From assembly GCA_028714595.1 (NCBI GenBank), contig JAQTMD010000027.1, positions 1 through 12,645 of the forward strand: 12,645 bases of DNA, given 5' to 3'. Within the stretch, counting starts at the first letter, position 1, and every line of letters begins with the position of its first letter. Below are positions 5,767 through 12,486 of the stretch, one piece after another. The notes beneath the pieces were generated by a model. The model did no database searches. It was given only the letters and a program-made list of their open reading frames with translations, and was not told the origin of the DNA. This DNA is from Candidatus Omnitrophota bacterium. Lineage in GTDB: Bacteria > Omnitrophota > Gorgyraeia > Gygaellales > Profunditerraquicolaceae. The position numbers and the translations under genes were made by a program.

Positions 5767-8058
5767 TTAGCACTTGGAAAAACCGCAGGCATGACATTTG
5801 GTGCAGCCTTCCTCATGCCTGAGGGCTCCGCCGCAATCGGGGCAGACGCCGATGATGTCGCCGGCAGTCAGATTTTCCGGCAGGGTATCATCGATGTGGG
5901 AGTGTTTCATGGCCACTGATGCCGTTTCAGCCGCCGCGGCATGCACGACCGGGCCGTTGACGAGCCTGCGCTCGATCACGCGGGCGATGGCATCGGCACA
6001 TGAGAAGATACGCTGCCCCTTTTCCCATGAGGGGGACGGACAGCGGATATTGCGTAATTGCTCGATGATGGATTTGACCTCCACGCCGGCGCGAAAGGCC
6101 AGGGACACCATCCTGCCTAAAGCCTCCAACTGCGAACCTGCGCAGCCGCCGGCCTTGCCCATCTGGGTGAAGAGCTCGAACGGCTTGCCTTCCTCGTCGA
6201 TATTGATGGTGACGTAGAGGTTTCCGCAGCCGGTGGCGACCTTGGTGGTCGTGCCGAACACGACTTCGGGCCGCGGCCGCGGGGTGATCTTGCCGGGCTC
6301 GGTCTTGGATTCCTTGATGGCGGCCGGCGTCTCCGACTTATGGCTGATGTTTAAGACCTGTTCTTCGCGGCTGCGGTCGCGGTAGACGGTGATGCCCTTG
6401 CAGTTGGTGTCATACGCCAGCAGGTACGATTTACGCACGTCCTCGACCGTCGCCTCGTGAGGAAAATTAATGGTCTTGGAAACGGCGTTGTGCACGTGCT
6501 TCTGGAACGCGGCCTGCATCTTCACGTGCCACTCCGGCGCGATATCGTGCGCGGTGACGAATATCTTCTTGACGTCCTCGGGAACCCCGTCGATCTTGGC
6601 CAAGGTCCCTGCCTCGGCTATTTTTTCCATCAGTTCCCTGGTGTAAAAACCGCGCTCTTTGGCCACGGCCTCGAAGAGCGGGTCAACCTCGACGAGCTTG
6701 TCATTGTCCATGACGTTGCGGTAATAGACGATCGCGAACAGCGGCTCGATGCCCGACGAGCAGGGGCCGGCGATGATGGAGATGGTGCCGGTCGGTGCAA
6801 TGGTGGTCAGGGTGGCGTTGCGCAAGCGTATGCCCTGTTTCTCCCAGGTGCTTCCCTTATGGGTGGGGAACACCCCTTTTTCGCGGGCGAGCTCCTCGGA
6901 TTTCTTGAGGGCCTCATTCAGGATAAATGACATGACCTTGTCGGCCAGCGCCACTGCCTCATCGCTGTTATAGGGAATGCCCATGCGGATCAACATCGTC
7001 GCCCAACCCATGACCCCGAGGCCGACTTTTCGCGTTGCCAGCGTGGCCTTCTCGATCTCCGGGATCGGAAAGCGGTTGACGTCGATGAGGTTGTCAAGGA
7101 AATGCACGGCAAGGCGCGTTACCTCGCGCAGCCGGTCCCAGTCGACGGCGCACTGGCTGCCTTCCTTTCTCCAGAGCTGCGAGAGGTTGATGGAACCCAG
7201 GTCGCAGGACTCATACGGCAGAAGCGGCTGTTCGCCGCAGGGGTTGGTGCTTTCGATCTCGCCCAGATGCGGCGTCGGATTTCCGGCGTTTATCTTGTCG
7301 ATGAAGATGATGCCCGGCTCGCCGTTCTTGTGCGCCTGCTTGACGATAAGCTCAAACACGTCTTTCGCGGGGATCTTCTTGATCGCATGGTGCGAGTGCG
7401 GGTCGATGAGATGATGCTCCTGTCCGTTCTTGAGGCGATGCATGAAATCGTCGGTAATGGCAACGGAAATATTGAAATTTGATATTTCCCGGTTATGCTC
7501 TTTGCAGGTGATGAATTCCATGATGTCAGGATGGTCGACCCGGAGGATACCCATGTTGGCGCCCCGGCGCGTGCCGCCCTGCTTGACCGCCTCCGTCGCC
7601 GAATCATAGACCTTCATGAACGAGACCGGGCCCGATGCGATGCCGCCGGTGGTCTTGACCACCGAGTTTTTCGGACGCAGGCGCGAGAAGGAAAATCCCG
7701 TGCCGCCGCCGGACTTGTGGATCATGGCCGTGGCCTTAAGCGTCTCAAAAATGGAGTCCATGGAATCTTTGATGGGGAGGGTAAAGCAGGCGGAGAGCTG
7801 CCCGAGCTCTTTGCCGGCGTTCATCAGGCAGGGCGAATTCGGCACGAATTCCAGCGACGTCATCGCCCGGTAAAACTCCTCTTCGAGCTGGGCGGTCTCG
7901 CGGGTCGTCTTGCGGTATTTCTTTTCCGCTTCGGCAATAGCCCGGGCGACCCTGCGAAACATCTCTTCGGGAGTCTCGATGACCTTGCCCGCCTCATCCC
8001 TTTTCAGGTAGCGGCGTTCCAGCACCTTCAGGGCGTTCTCGGAAAGCTTGAGCGGCAT
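5767..8058 (-). CDS. nrdJ: Adenosylcobalamin-dependent (class II) ribonucleotide reductase NrdJ
   Basis: The 763-aa product makes deoxyribonucleotides using a B12-generated thiyl radical, without needing or being inhibited by oxygen. NPCGEQ at 272-277 supplies the radical Cys274 with N272 and E276. Cys285 in ESCDLGSINLS lies 11 residues further on, the spacing seen in the Thermotoga enzyme. Cys91 in LSACF is the likely redox partner. KSGGGTGFSFS (115-125) and APTGTISIIAG (421-431) are further catalytic-barrel motifs. A TSCPD domain covers about 600-690. The C-terminus has six cysteines (739, 742, 752, 755, 758, 763), which fit a zinc ribbon plus thiols for re-reduction. AGGAGG lies a few bases before the ATG. 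A sigma-70 promoter and two NrdR-like boxes lie upstream. Confidence 0.97.
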   Translation of the reverse strand: MPLKLSENALKVLERRYLKRDEAGKVIETPEEMFRRVARAIAEAEKKYRKTTRETAQLEEEFYRAMTSLEFVPNSPCLMNAGKELGQLSACFTLPIKDSMDSIFETLKATAMIHKSGGGTGFSFSRLRPKNSVVKTTGGIASGPVSFMKVYDSATEAVKQGGTRRGANMGILRVDHPDIMEFITCKEHNREISNFNISVAITDDFMHRLKNGQEHHLIDPHSHHAIKKIPAKDVFELIVKQAHKNGEPGIIFIDKINAGNPTPHLGEIESTNPCGEQPLLPYESCDLGSINLSQLWRKEGSQCAVDWDRLREVTRLAVHFLDNLIDVNRFPIPEIEKATLATRKVGLGVMGWATMLIRMGIPYNSDEAVALADKVMSFILNEALKKSEELAREKGVFPTHKGSTWEKQGIRLRNATLTTIAPTGTISIIAGPCSSGIEPLFAIVYYRNVMDNDKLVEVDPLFEAVAKERGFYTRELMEKIAEAGTLAKIDGVPEDVKKIFVTAHDIAPEWHVKMQAAFQKHVHNAVSKTINFPHEATVEDVRKSYLLAYDTNCKGITVYRDRSREEQVLNISHKSETPAAIKESKTEPGKITPRPRPEVVFGTTTKVATGCGNLYVTINIDEEGKPFELFTQMGKAGGCAGSQLEALGRMVSLAFRAGVEVKSIIEQLRNIRCPSPSWEKGQRIFSCADAIARVIERRLVNGPVVHAAAAETASVAMKHSHIDDTLPENLTAGDIIGVCPDCGGALRHEEGCTKCHACGFSKC

Positions 8059-8107
8059 AATTCCTCCTGCGATAAAGACGGTTTACTTCTTTTCTATCCC
8101 TACTAAA

Positions 8108-8136
8108 AGTATATCACCGGTCAAAACCGCTGTCAA
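8108..8136 (-). promoter_or_regulatory. nrdJ sigma-70 promoter
   Basis: On the minus strand, TTGACA (8136-8131) is followed after 17 bp by TATACT (8113-8108). The -35 is perfect and the -10 differs by one base from consensus. Transcription would start near 8101, giving a leader of about 43 nt with the AGGAGG site. The leader is too short to hold a cobalamin riboswitch. Confidence 0.85.
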
Positions 8137-8143
8137 CAGAAAA

Positions 8144-8159
8144 ATACAATATACAGCGT
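8144..8159 (-). promoter_or_regulatory. NrdR-like box, promoter-proximal
   Basis: ATACAATATACAGCGT matches 13 of 16 positions of the NrdR box consensus (ACAC-W-ATAT-M-T-W-GTGT). It lies 7 bp upstream of the nrdJ -35 element and exactly 31 bp, centre to centre, from the second box. Confidence 0.68.
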
Positions 8160-8174
8160 AATGATACCGAAAAA

Positions 8175-8190
8175 ACACTATACGTTGTGT
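8175..8190 (-). promoter_or_regulatory. NrdR-like box, promoter-distal
   Basis: ACACTATACGTTGTGT keeps both outer arms (ACAC and GTGT) and matches 14 of 16 consensus positions. NrdR boxes occur as pairs about three helical turns apart, and the 31-bp spacing here fits. NrdR is a zinc/ATP-cone repressor of ribonucleotide reductase genes. Its gene is not in this window. Confidence 0.73.
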
Positions 8191-8219
8191 TATTCAGCGA
8201 CGGGCAAACCGGAGCAACC

Positions 8220-8253
8220 TGGAAAAGAATGCGCACCCCTACCTGACTAGGGG
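8220..8253 (-). terminator. Terminator-like hairpin at the end of the LacI-family gene
   Basis: On the minus strand CCCCTA (8253-8248) pairs perfectly with TAGGGG (8241-8236) around a 6-nt loop. Five bases later comes ATTCTTTT. The LacI-family stop codon lies inside the hairpin. The stem is short and the T-run is offset, so it is a moderate candidate only. It would separate this gene from nrdJ, which has its own promoter. Confidence 0.42.
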
Positions 8254-9272
8254 CTCACATGCTGGCAAGACTCTCTGACTACCAACTCGGTGGGAAGATA
8301 GACCTTTTTCACCGGCGCCTTTTTTACGCCGAGATTCATGATGACGCTTAATTCTTTTACCGAATCCTGAGCCATCTTTACCAGCGGCTGACGGACGGTC
8401 GTAAGGGAGACCGGACCGTACAGACCCGACGGATTATCGTCGAAACCCACGACCGAAAGGTCCTGGGGGATCTTCAAACCTTTTTCGTTTGCCACCGACA
8501 TGACCTCGAGCGCCATCGAATCCGACGCCACGAACACCGCCGTCGGGCGCTCCGTCAGGGAAAGCATGGACTCTGCCGCCTGGCGGGCCTGGCCGCGCGA
8601 GTAATCGGTCTTAATGATATAGTCCTCCCTGACCACGAGCTTTCTCTTGCGCATCGCCGAGACATAGCCTTCGAGGCGGTGCGCGGCTGCCTGCGTGATA
8701 ACGTCCCCGGTGATGTGTGCGATGCGCGTGTGGCCGAGTCCGGACAGATAATCGACGACGCTTTCAGCCGCCCCCCTGTTGTCGATGGCGATGCAATTGA
8801 CCGGCAGTTCTTCCACGTAGTTATTGATCACGATCGACGGGACTCCCAGGCGCATCGCCTCTTCGAGCTGTCCGCGGTTGGCGATGACGTCCGCGAATAT
8901 CACGCCGCCGACGCCCCTGACGTTGAAAGCGGAATGCGTATCGGTCAGATGCAGCAGCAGGTCGAGTTTCAGGGCCGCGGTCAGCGTGCCGATGCCGCGG
9001 ATGAGCTCAAGGGCGTAGAACGAATAGAAGATGCCTTCGTAGCGCGGAATGACCAGGGCCACGACGCTGCTCTTTCCCGTGGCCAGGCGCTGCGCCAGCA
9101 CCGACGGCTGGAAATTGAGCTGCTCGACGGCCTCAAGCACGCGCTTGCGGTTGCGCTCTTTGACCGAAGGGCTCTTATTGATGACGCGGGAGACGGTGCT
9201 TATGGAGACTTTGGCAAGGCGGGCGACGTCGGTTATGGAAATCGTTTTGGACGGTTCTTTTCTTCGACGCAT
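8247..9272 (-). CDS. LacI-family transcriptional repressor
   Basis: The product is 341 aa, the standard LacI length. The N-terminal helix-turn-helix ISITDVARLAKVSISTVSR spans 11-29, followed by a hinge helix near 56-67 (PSVLAQRLATGK). The rest is a periplasmic-binding-protein fold with HTRIAHITGD (181-190), TAVFVASDSMALEVM (244-258) and DLSVVGFDDN (271-280), all typical of the family. It should bind a palindromic operator and respond to a sugar or related effector that cannot be told from the sequence. No good Shine-Dalgarno precedes the ATG. The gene starts 35 bp after the coiled-coil gene, so it is probably read through from upstream. No sugar-metabolism genes are in the window, so its targets are unknown. 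Confidence 0.93.
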   Translation of the reverse strand: MRRRKEPSKTISITDVARLAKVSISTVSRVINKSPSVKERNRKRVLEAVEQLNFQPSVLAQRLATGKSSVVALVIPRYEGIFYSFYALELIRGIGTLTAALKLDLLLHLTDTHSAFNVRGVGGVIFADVIANRGQLEEAMRLGVPSIVINNYVEELPVNCIAIDNRGAAESVVDYLSGLGHTRIAHITGDVITQAAAHRLEGYVSAMRKRKLVVREDYIIKTDYSRGQARQAAESMLSLTERPTAVFVASDSMALEVMSVANEKGLKIPQDLSVVGFDDNPSGLYGPVSLTTVRQPLVKMAQDSVKELSVIMNLGVKKAPVKKVYLPTELVVRESCQHVSP

Positions 9273-9307
9273 ACGGGGTATGAATTAACTGCCTGGCGCA
9301 GCAAAGG

Positions 9308-10516
9308 CTACCGGACGCTGTCTCCGACAGCGATCGGCGTATTTTCGCTCTTTATGTCGCAGGCCGAATTTTTTTCTCGGGACTGAATCACCTGGATCAG
9401 GGCCACGGGCTCGTTGTTCCGAAAGACCTGGTACTGATCGCCCACCTTGATGCCGGCGGATGACCCCGCGTTCATGATCACGAAATTACTGTCGCGGTTG
9501 ACCGCTATGATCGTTGCGGGCCTGGAAGCCGCGGCCGCCGGTGCCCGCGGCCCGTCTAAAGGCCGCACCACGATCGGCGCAAGTTCTACGGAATCCTTCT
9601 GCTGCATCGCCACGGGACCGAGCCCGCCGGCCCTCGCCTGCCGGCCCGCCGAACCGGATGCAGAGATCCCCAGTTCGTCGCGCAGGGAATCGACCTGCAG
9701 GATCTTCTCGCGGACAAACGCCTCCATCTTTGCCATGTTGGTCTCGAGCACCGCGTTTTTGTCCTGCAGCTGGGTATACTTATCCTCGAGCTTTGTCTTG
9801 CGGTCGTAAATGATCTTTAACTGCTGCTTGAGGAATTTGTTCTCGGTCTTTAAGGCTTTGAGCGTTTCCATGATCTGGAACTTATCGGTCTTCTCGCGGG
9901 CCAGTTCCTGCGTCAGGCCGTCGGACAGCTTCTTGGCGTAGGAGTACTCGCGGGCGCTGTCTTTCGAATCGGTCTCTATGGACTGCAGGTCCAGGGCGAG
10001 CCTGTCTTTTTCGCGTTTTAACTGCTCGTTCTCAAGCTTTGCGCCGCGCAGGTCTGCGCGAACGCCCTCGAGCTTCAACTCTAGCTCCGCTTTCTTTTTC
10101 AATATCCCCGCCCAATACGCATCGGCGCTGGCAGAGACCGGCTCCTCGACTTCCCGCGGCCTGACCTGCTGCTCGCCCTTTTGGGATGCCTGCGTCAGGC
10201 GGACGGTCAGATCCGCGACCTGGGTTTTAAGCTGTTCCCGCTCGGCAGTCAACGCCTGAAGGTTCGCGTCCACAGCCGCCTTCTCCTTCTCAAGCTTGGT
10301 CAGATCGTCTTTTGTGCCCTTAAGCTTCTCCTGAAGGTCTTTGCGTTCTGCGGTCACGCTTGAGAGTTGCGCGTTCAGCGAATTCTTCTCTTCCTGCAAG
10401 CCGTCGATGTCCCGTTTTAACTTACCCGCATACTGGAACGAGTTAAAGAAAAGGAACAAAAGGACGATGATGACGGCTCCAAGACCTATGAAGATGAATT
10501 TCGTCTTGTCCTGCAT
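9308..10516 (-). CDS. Membrane-anchored coiled-coil protein of unknown function
   Basis: The product is 402 aa from the ATG at 10516, which has TTAGGAG about 6 nt upstream. The frame stays open to 10561 but without a good start. Residues 7-27 form one transmembrane anchor, and a long heptad-like, Lys/Glu-rich coiled coil covers about 33-115 and 138-282. An Ala/Gly/Pro-rich linker (about 285-335) leads to a small C-terminal domain. NFVIMNAGSSAGIKVGDQYQVFR (344-366, written with its GIKVGD turn) resembles small beta-barrel domains that follow VxxGxxxGVKxGDxxxVxR patterns, as at the end of some envelope and flagellar-assembly proteins. The protein probably faces the periplasm. I do not recognise it as a named family. 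It sits between two sugar-type regulators, which does not reveal its function. Confidence 0.85.
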   Translation of the reverse strand: MQDKTKFIFIGLGAVIIVLLFLFFNSFQYAGKLKRDIDGLQEEKNSLNAQLSSVTAERKDLQEKLKGTKDDLTKLEKEKAAVDANLQALTAEREQLKTQVADLTVRLTQASQKGEQQVRPREVEEPVSASADAYWAGILKKKAELELKLEGVRADLRGAKLENEQLKREKDRLALDLQSIETDSKDSAREYSYAKKLSDGLTQELAREKTDKFQIMETLKALKTENKFLKQQLKIIYDRKTKLEDKYTQLQDKNAVLETNMAKMEAFVREKILQVDSLRDELGISASGSAGRQARAGGLGPVAMQQKDSVELAPIVVRPLDGPRAPAAAASRPATIIAVNRDSNFVIMNAGSSAGIKVGDQYQVFRNNEPVALIQVIQSREKNSACDIKSENTPIAVGDSVR

Positions 10517-10591
10517 GCACGCTCCTAAATTTTTCCGCTGCTTACGCGTCGGAAAATTCACATCTGTCCCGCTTGCGGGACAGATGTCCTT
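10517..10591 (-). other. Intergenic leader of the coiled-coil gene with a second weak hairpin
   Basis: The 75-bp gap between the ROK stop and the coiled-coil ATG holds the perfect palindrome at 10560-10587. It also holds a weaker inverted repeat (10531-10537 with 10550-10556, TTTTCCG against CGGAAAA, 12-nt loop). The coiled-coil ribosome-binding site follows. I see no convincing promoter in it. Confidence 0.5.
10560..10587. repeat. Perfect 28-bp palindrome after the ROK gene
   Basis: Two 13-base arms (ACATCTGTCCCGC and its exact complement) flank a 2-base centre. The palindrome begins 4 bp after the ROK stop codon. On the transcript it is followed by GAAUUUUCC, so the U-run is weak and offset. 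It may act as a terminator or mRNA-end stabiliser, or be a dispersed palindromic repeat. Only the symmetry is certain. Confidence 0.7.
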
Positions 10592-11830
10592 CTACCACAA
10601 TTGGGCGAACAACCGCTGCATTACCAGGCTTGCCGCGCCCAGGGCAACGGCGTTTTCCCGCAGCTGCGAATACACGACTTTAAGGTCTACGGTCTCTTCC
10701 CGGAAGGCCCAATCCTTGATGGTCTGCGTGACCTTGTTCAGGAACGGCTCGCCCGCCTCTTCAAGGCCGCCGCCCAGGACGACCATCTCCGGGTTGAGGA
10801 GATTCACCAGCCCCGCGGCCTTGATGCCGAGCCGCTCGCCGGCGGTATCGAGCGCCGCGCAAACATTGGCCTCGCCCGTTCGCGCCGCGATGAGGACGCT
10901 TTTGAGATCCACGTTCTCCATGGTCGAGGAAGTCAGCTTGAAGAACTTCTGCGCTGCCTGCGCATCCCTGGACAGGCGATCCTTGACGTCGTCGACGATG
11001 CCCAGGTCCATCTCCCAGCGTTTGATGAAACACGGATTGCCGGGAACGCAGCTGAATTTACTCTCCTGCTTGAAATTATAGATCGAGACCTCGCCGGCAT
11101 ACCCCTGCGCGCCCCGGTATATCGAACCGTTGATGAGGAGCCCGCAGCCGACGCCGGAGAACAGGTACACCATGTTCCTGATCCCCGTCTCCATCCCCAG
11201 CCAGTACTCTCCGAAACAGGCGGCGGTGGCGTCGTTCTCGATGAGGGTAGGCACGTTGAACTCCCGCTCGATAAGGTTCTTGAGCGGCAAATCCACCGAC
11301 GCGTAGGTATAAGAATTCTCTATCTTCTGCGGCCAGTGGATCGAGCCGTCGCGCTTGGAGACGAGACCTGCGATGCCCACGCCGATGCCTTTGATGTTGG
11401 CGGCGTATTCTTTGGAGCGGCGGAATATCTCCCCGATGATCTGCAGGAGGCATTCGGTGATGTCTTTGACGGAGGGCGTTGCGGGCTTGGCGATCTGCGT
11501 CTTGGTGATGATGTTGCCTTTGAGATCCACCAGCACCCCGACCATGTTCGCCAGGTTCAGTCCCACGCCGATGATGTAGCCGCCCTGCGCGTTCAGATCA
11601 AGGAGGACCGGCCGCCTGCCGCCTTCGGAAATATCGAGTTCCTTTTCGAAGACAAGATTATGTTTAATAAAATCATCAACGTAGTTGGAGATGGTGACGA
11701 CATTGATGCCGATCTCTTTTGAGATCTCGGGGCGGCTGATGGGCCCGCGTTTTCTGAGGAGTTCGAGGATGTCGATGTTACGGCGTTCTTTCTCGGTGAG
11801 ATTATCGCTCTGAAAGTCTATGGGATGCAT
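10592..11830 (-). CDS. ROK-family transcriptional repressor (NagC/XylR-like)
   Basis: The product is 412 aa from the ATG at 11830. A winged helix-turn-helix of NagC/Mlc type occupies about 12-75, with ISRPEISKEIGINVVTISNYV at its core. A ROK sugar-binding domain follows: IENDATAACFGEYW (197-210), GVGCGLLINGSIYRGAQGYAGE (226-247) and LLNPEMVVLGGG (344-355). The kinase-type DxGGT motif is replaced by GLNLAN near 90-95, and the usual His plus CxCGxxGC zinc motif is reduced to CVPGNPC (261-267). This points to a repressor rather than an active sugar kinase. The longer frame to 11926 would begin inside the promoter, so the 11830 start is preferred. AAAGG precedes it by about 7 nt. The effector and targets are unknown. 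Confidence 0.93.
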   Translation of the reverse strand: MHPIDFQSDNLTEKERRNIDILELLRKRGPISRPEISKEIGINVVTISNYVDDFIKHNLVFEKELDISEGGRRPVLLDLNAQGGYIIGVGLNLANMVGVLVDLKGNIITKTQIAKPATPSVKDITECLLQIIGEIFRRSKEYAANIKGIGVGIAGLVSKRDGSIHWPQKIENSYTYASVDLPLKNLIEREFNVPTLIENDATAACFGEYWLGMETGIRNMVYLFSGVGCGLLINGSIYRGAQGYAGEVSIYNFKQESKFSCVPGNPCFIKRWEMDLGIVDDVKDRLSRDAQAAQKFFKLTSSTMENVDLKSVLIAARTGEANVCAALDTAGERLGIKAAGLVNLLNPEMVVLGGGLEEAGEPFLNKVTQTIKDWAFREETVDLKVVYSQLRENAVALGAASLVMQRLFAQLW

Positions 11831-11897
11831 TAATTTGCCTTTCCCTCGGTAGGCAATAAAATAAGGGGCGAAGAAATATTTCCTTCTATTACCGTCA

Positions 11898-11926
11898 ATT
11901 ATATTAGTGATAGCCGCATAAGTCAA
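11898..11926 (-). promoter_or_regulatory. ROK gene sigma-70 promoter
   Basis: On the minus strand TTGACT (11926-11921), a 17-bp spacer and a perfect TATAAT (11903-11898) form a near-consensus promoter. The start point should lie near 11891, giving a leader of about 60 nt. It is divergent from the tRNA promoter, about 100 bp away. Confidence 0.85.
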
Positions 11927-12011
11927 GTTTTTTTAACGATTAAAAAAGAGAGCGCATTGATAAACCGGAACCGCCGGTGCACAAGAGCACGCGTAATCCC
12001 GTGCGAGCCCA

Positions 12012-12039
12012 TTGACTATTGGACAGAAATTGTTATAAT
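12012..12039 (+). promoter_or_regulatory. tRNA-Thr sigma-70 promoter
   Basis: TTGACT (12012-12017), a 16-bp spacer and TATAAT (12034-12039) lie immediately upstream of the tRNA. The predicted start, near 12046, leaves only a few bases of 5' leader. If there is no terminator, this promoter would also read into the repeat array. Confidence 0.85.
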
Positions 12040-12048
12040 AGGTACTAC

Positions 12049-12121
12049 GCCGGCGTAGCTCAGTTGGTAGAGCAGCGCTTTCGTAAAGCGCGGGCCGGGG
12101 GTTCAATTCCCTTCGCCGGCT
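12049..12121 (+). tRNA. trnT: tRNA-Thr(CGU)
   Basis: The 73-nt gene folds into a full cloverleaf. The acceptor GCCGGCG pairs perfectly with CGCCGGC. The D stem is GCTC/GAGC, the anticodon stem GCGCT/AGCGC, the loop TTCGTAA with anticodon CGT, and the variable loop GGGCC. The T stem is GGGGG/CCCTT with two G-U pairs and loop TTCAATT, and the discriminator base is T. No CCA is encoded. The anticodon reads ACG threonine codons. The last 30-31 nt recur in each of the following tandem units. Confidence 0.97.
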
Positions 12122-12304
12122 CTTTTCTTTCTCACGATACTCACGCCCCGGCCCCAGGGGGTGCGGGGGAAGCATTTCCCCCGCGCATTCGGGGTAACAG
12201 CTTGCGAAGCAAGCGCCATAGGGGCATGAGCCCCTGTGGGGAGCGAGTTGAAATTCCGGCTCTCGCCGAGCGACGGGCCGGGGGTTCAATTCCCTTCGCC
12301 GGCT
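12122..12304 (+). repeat. tRNA-tail tandem unit 1 (183 bp)
   Basis: This unit starts directly after the tRNA discriminator base with a pyrimidine-rich stretch and ends at 12275-12304 with an exact copy of tRNA positions 12092-12121 (variable loop, T arm, 3' acceptor strand and discriminator). The 152-bp spacer holds several hairpins: GGGGGAA-GCAT-TTCCCCC, GCTTGC-GAA-GCAAGC, GGGGC-ATGA-GCCCC, and TCGC-CGA-GCGA just before the tail. No credible protein is encoded. Confidence 0.92.
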
Positions 12305-12486
12305 TTTTCTTTTTCACGCTTACTTGCACCCCGGCCCCAGGGGGTGCGGGGGAGACATCTCCACCGCGCTTTCGGGGTAACAGCTTGCGAAGCAAGCGCC
12401 ATAGGGGCAGCGCCCCTTTGGGGAGCGAGCTGCGAAACAACATTCGCCGAGCGACGGGCCGGGGGGTTCAATTCCCTTCGCCGGCT
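12305..12486 (+). repeat. tRNA-tail tandem unit 2 (182 bp)
   Basis: The second copy ends at 12456-12486 with the tRNA tail carrying one extra G in the G run. Its left half differs from unit 1. The first hairpin reads GGGGGAG-ACAT-CTCCACC, with one A-T pair replaced by G-C. The right half carries GGGGC-AGC-GCCCC and GCGAA-ACAACA-TTCGC where unit 1 has a different sequence. The core around GCTTGCGAAGCAAGC is unchanged. Confidence 0.92.

Noticed and set aside
5700..5816. N-terminal extension of the phosphoglycerate mutase
   Set aside because: The extra 39 residues overlap nrdJ and include the hairpin, and family members start at the first beta strand, MNKIIYIILDG.
8059..8246. Cobalamin riboswitch in front of nrdJ
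   Set aside because: The promoter leaves a leader of only about 43 nt, and no B12-box-like sequence is visible. NrdR-type boxes explain the region better.
8679..9386. 235-aa plus-strand open frame
   Set aside because: It lies antisense to the LacI-family gene, has no recognisable domain and reflects GC-driven open frames.
10601..11722. 373-aa plus-strand open frame
   Set aside because: It is antisense to the ROK repressor, which has clear family motifs, a promoter and a ribosome-binding site on the minus strand.
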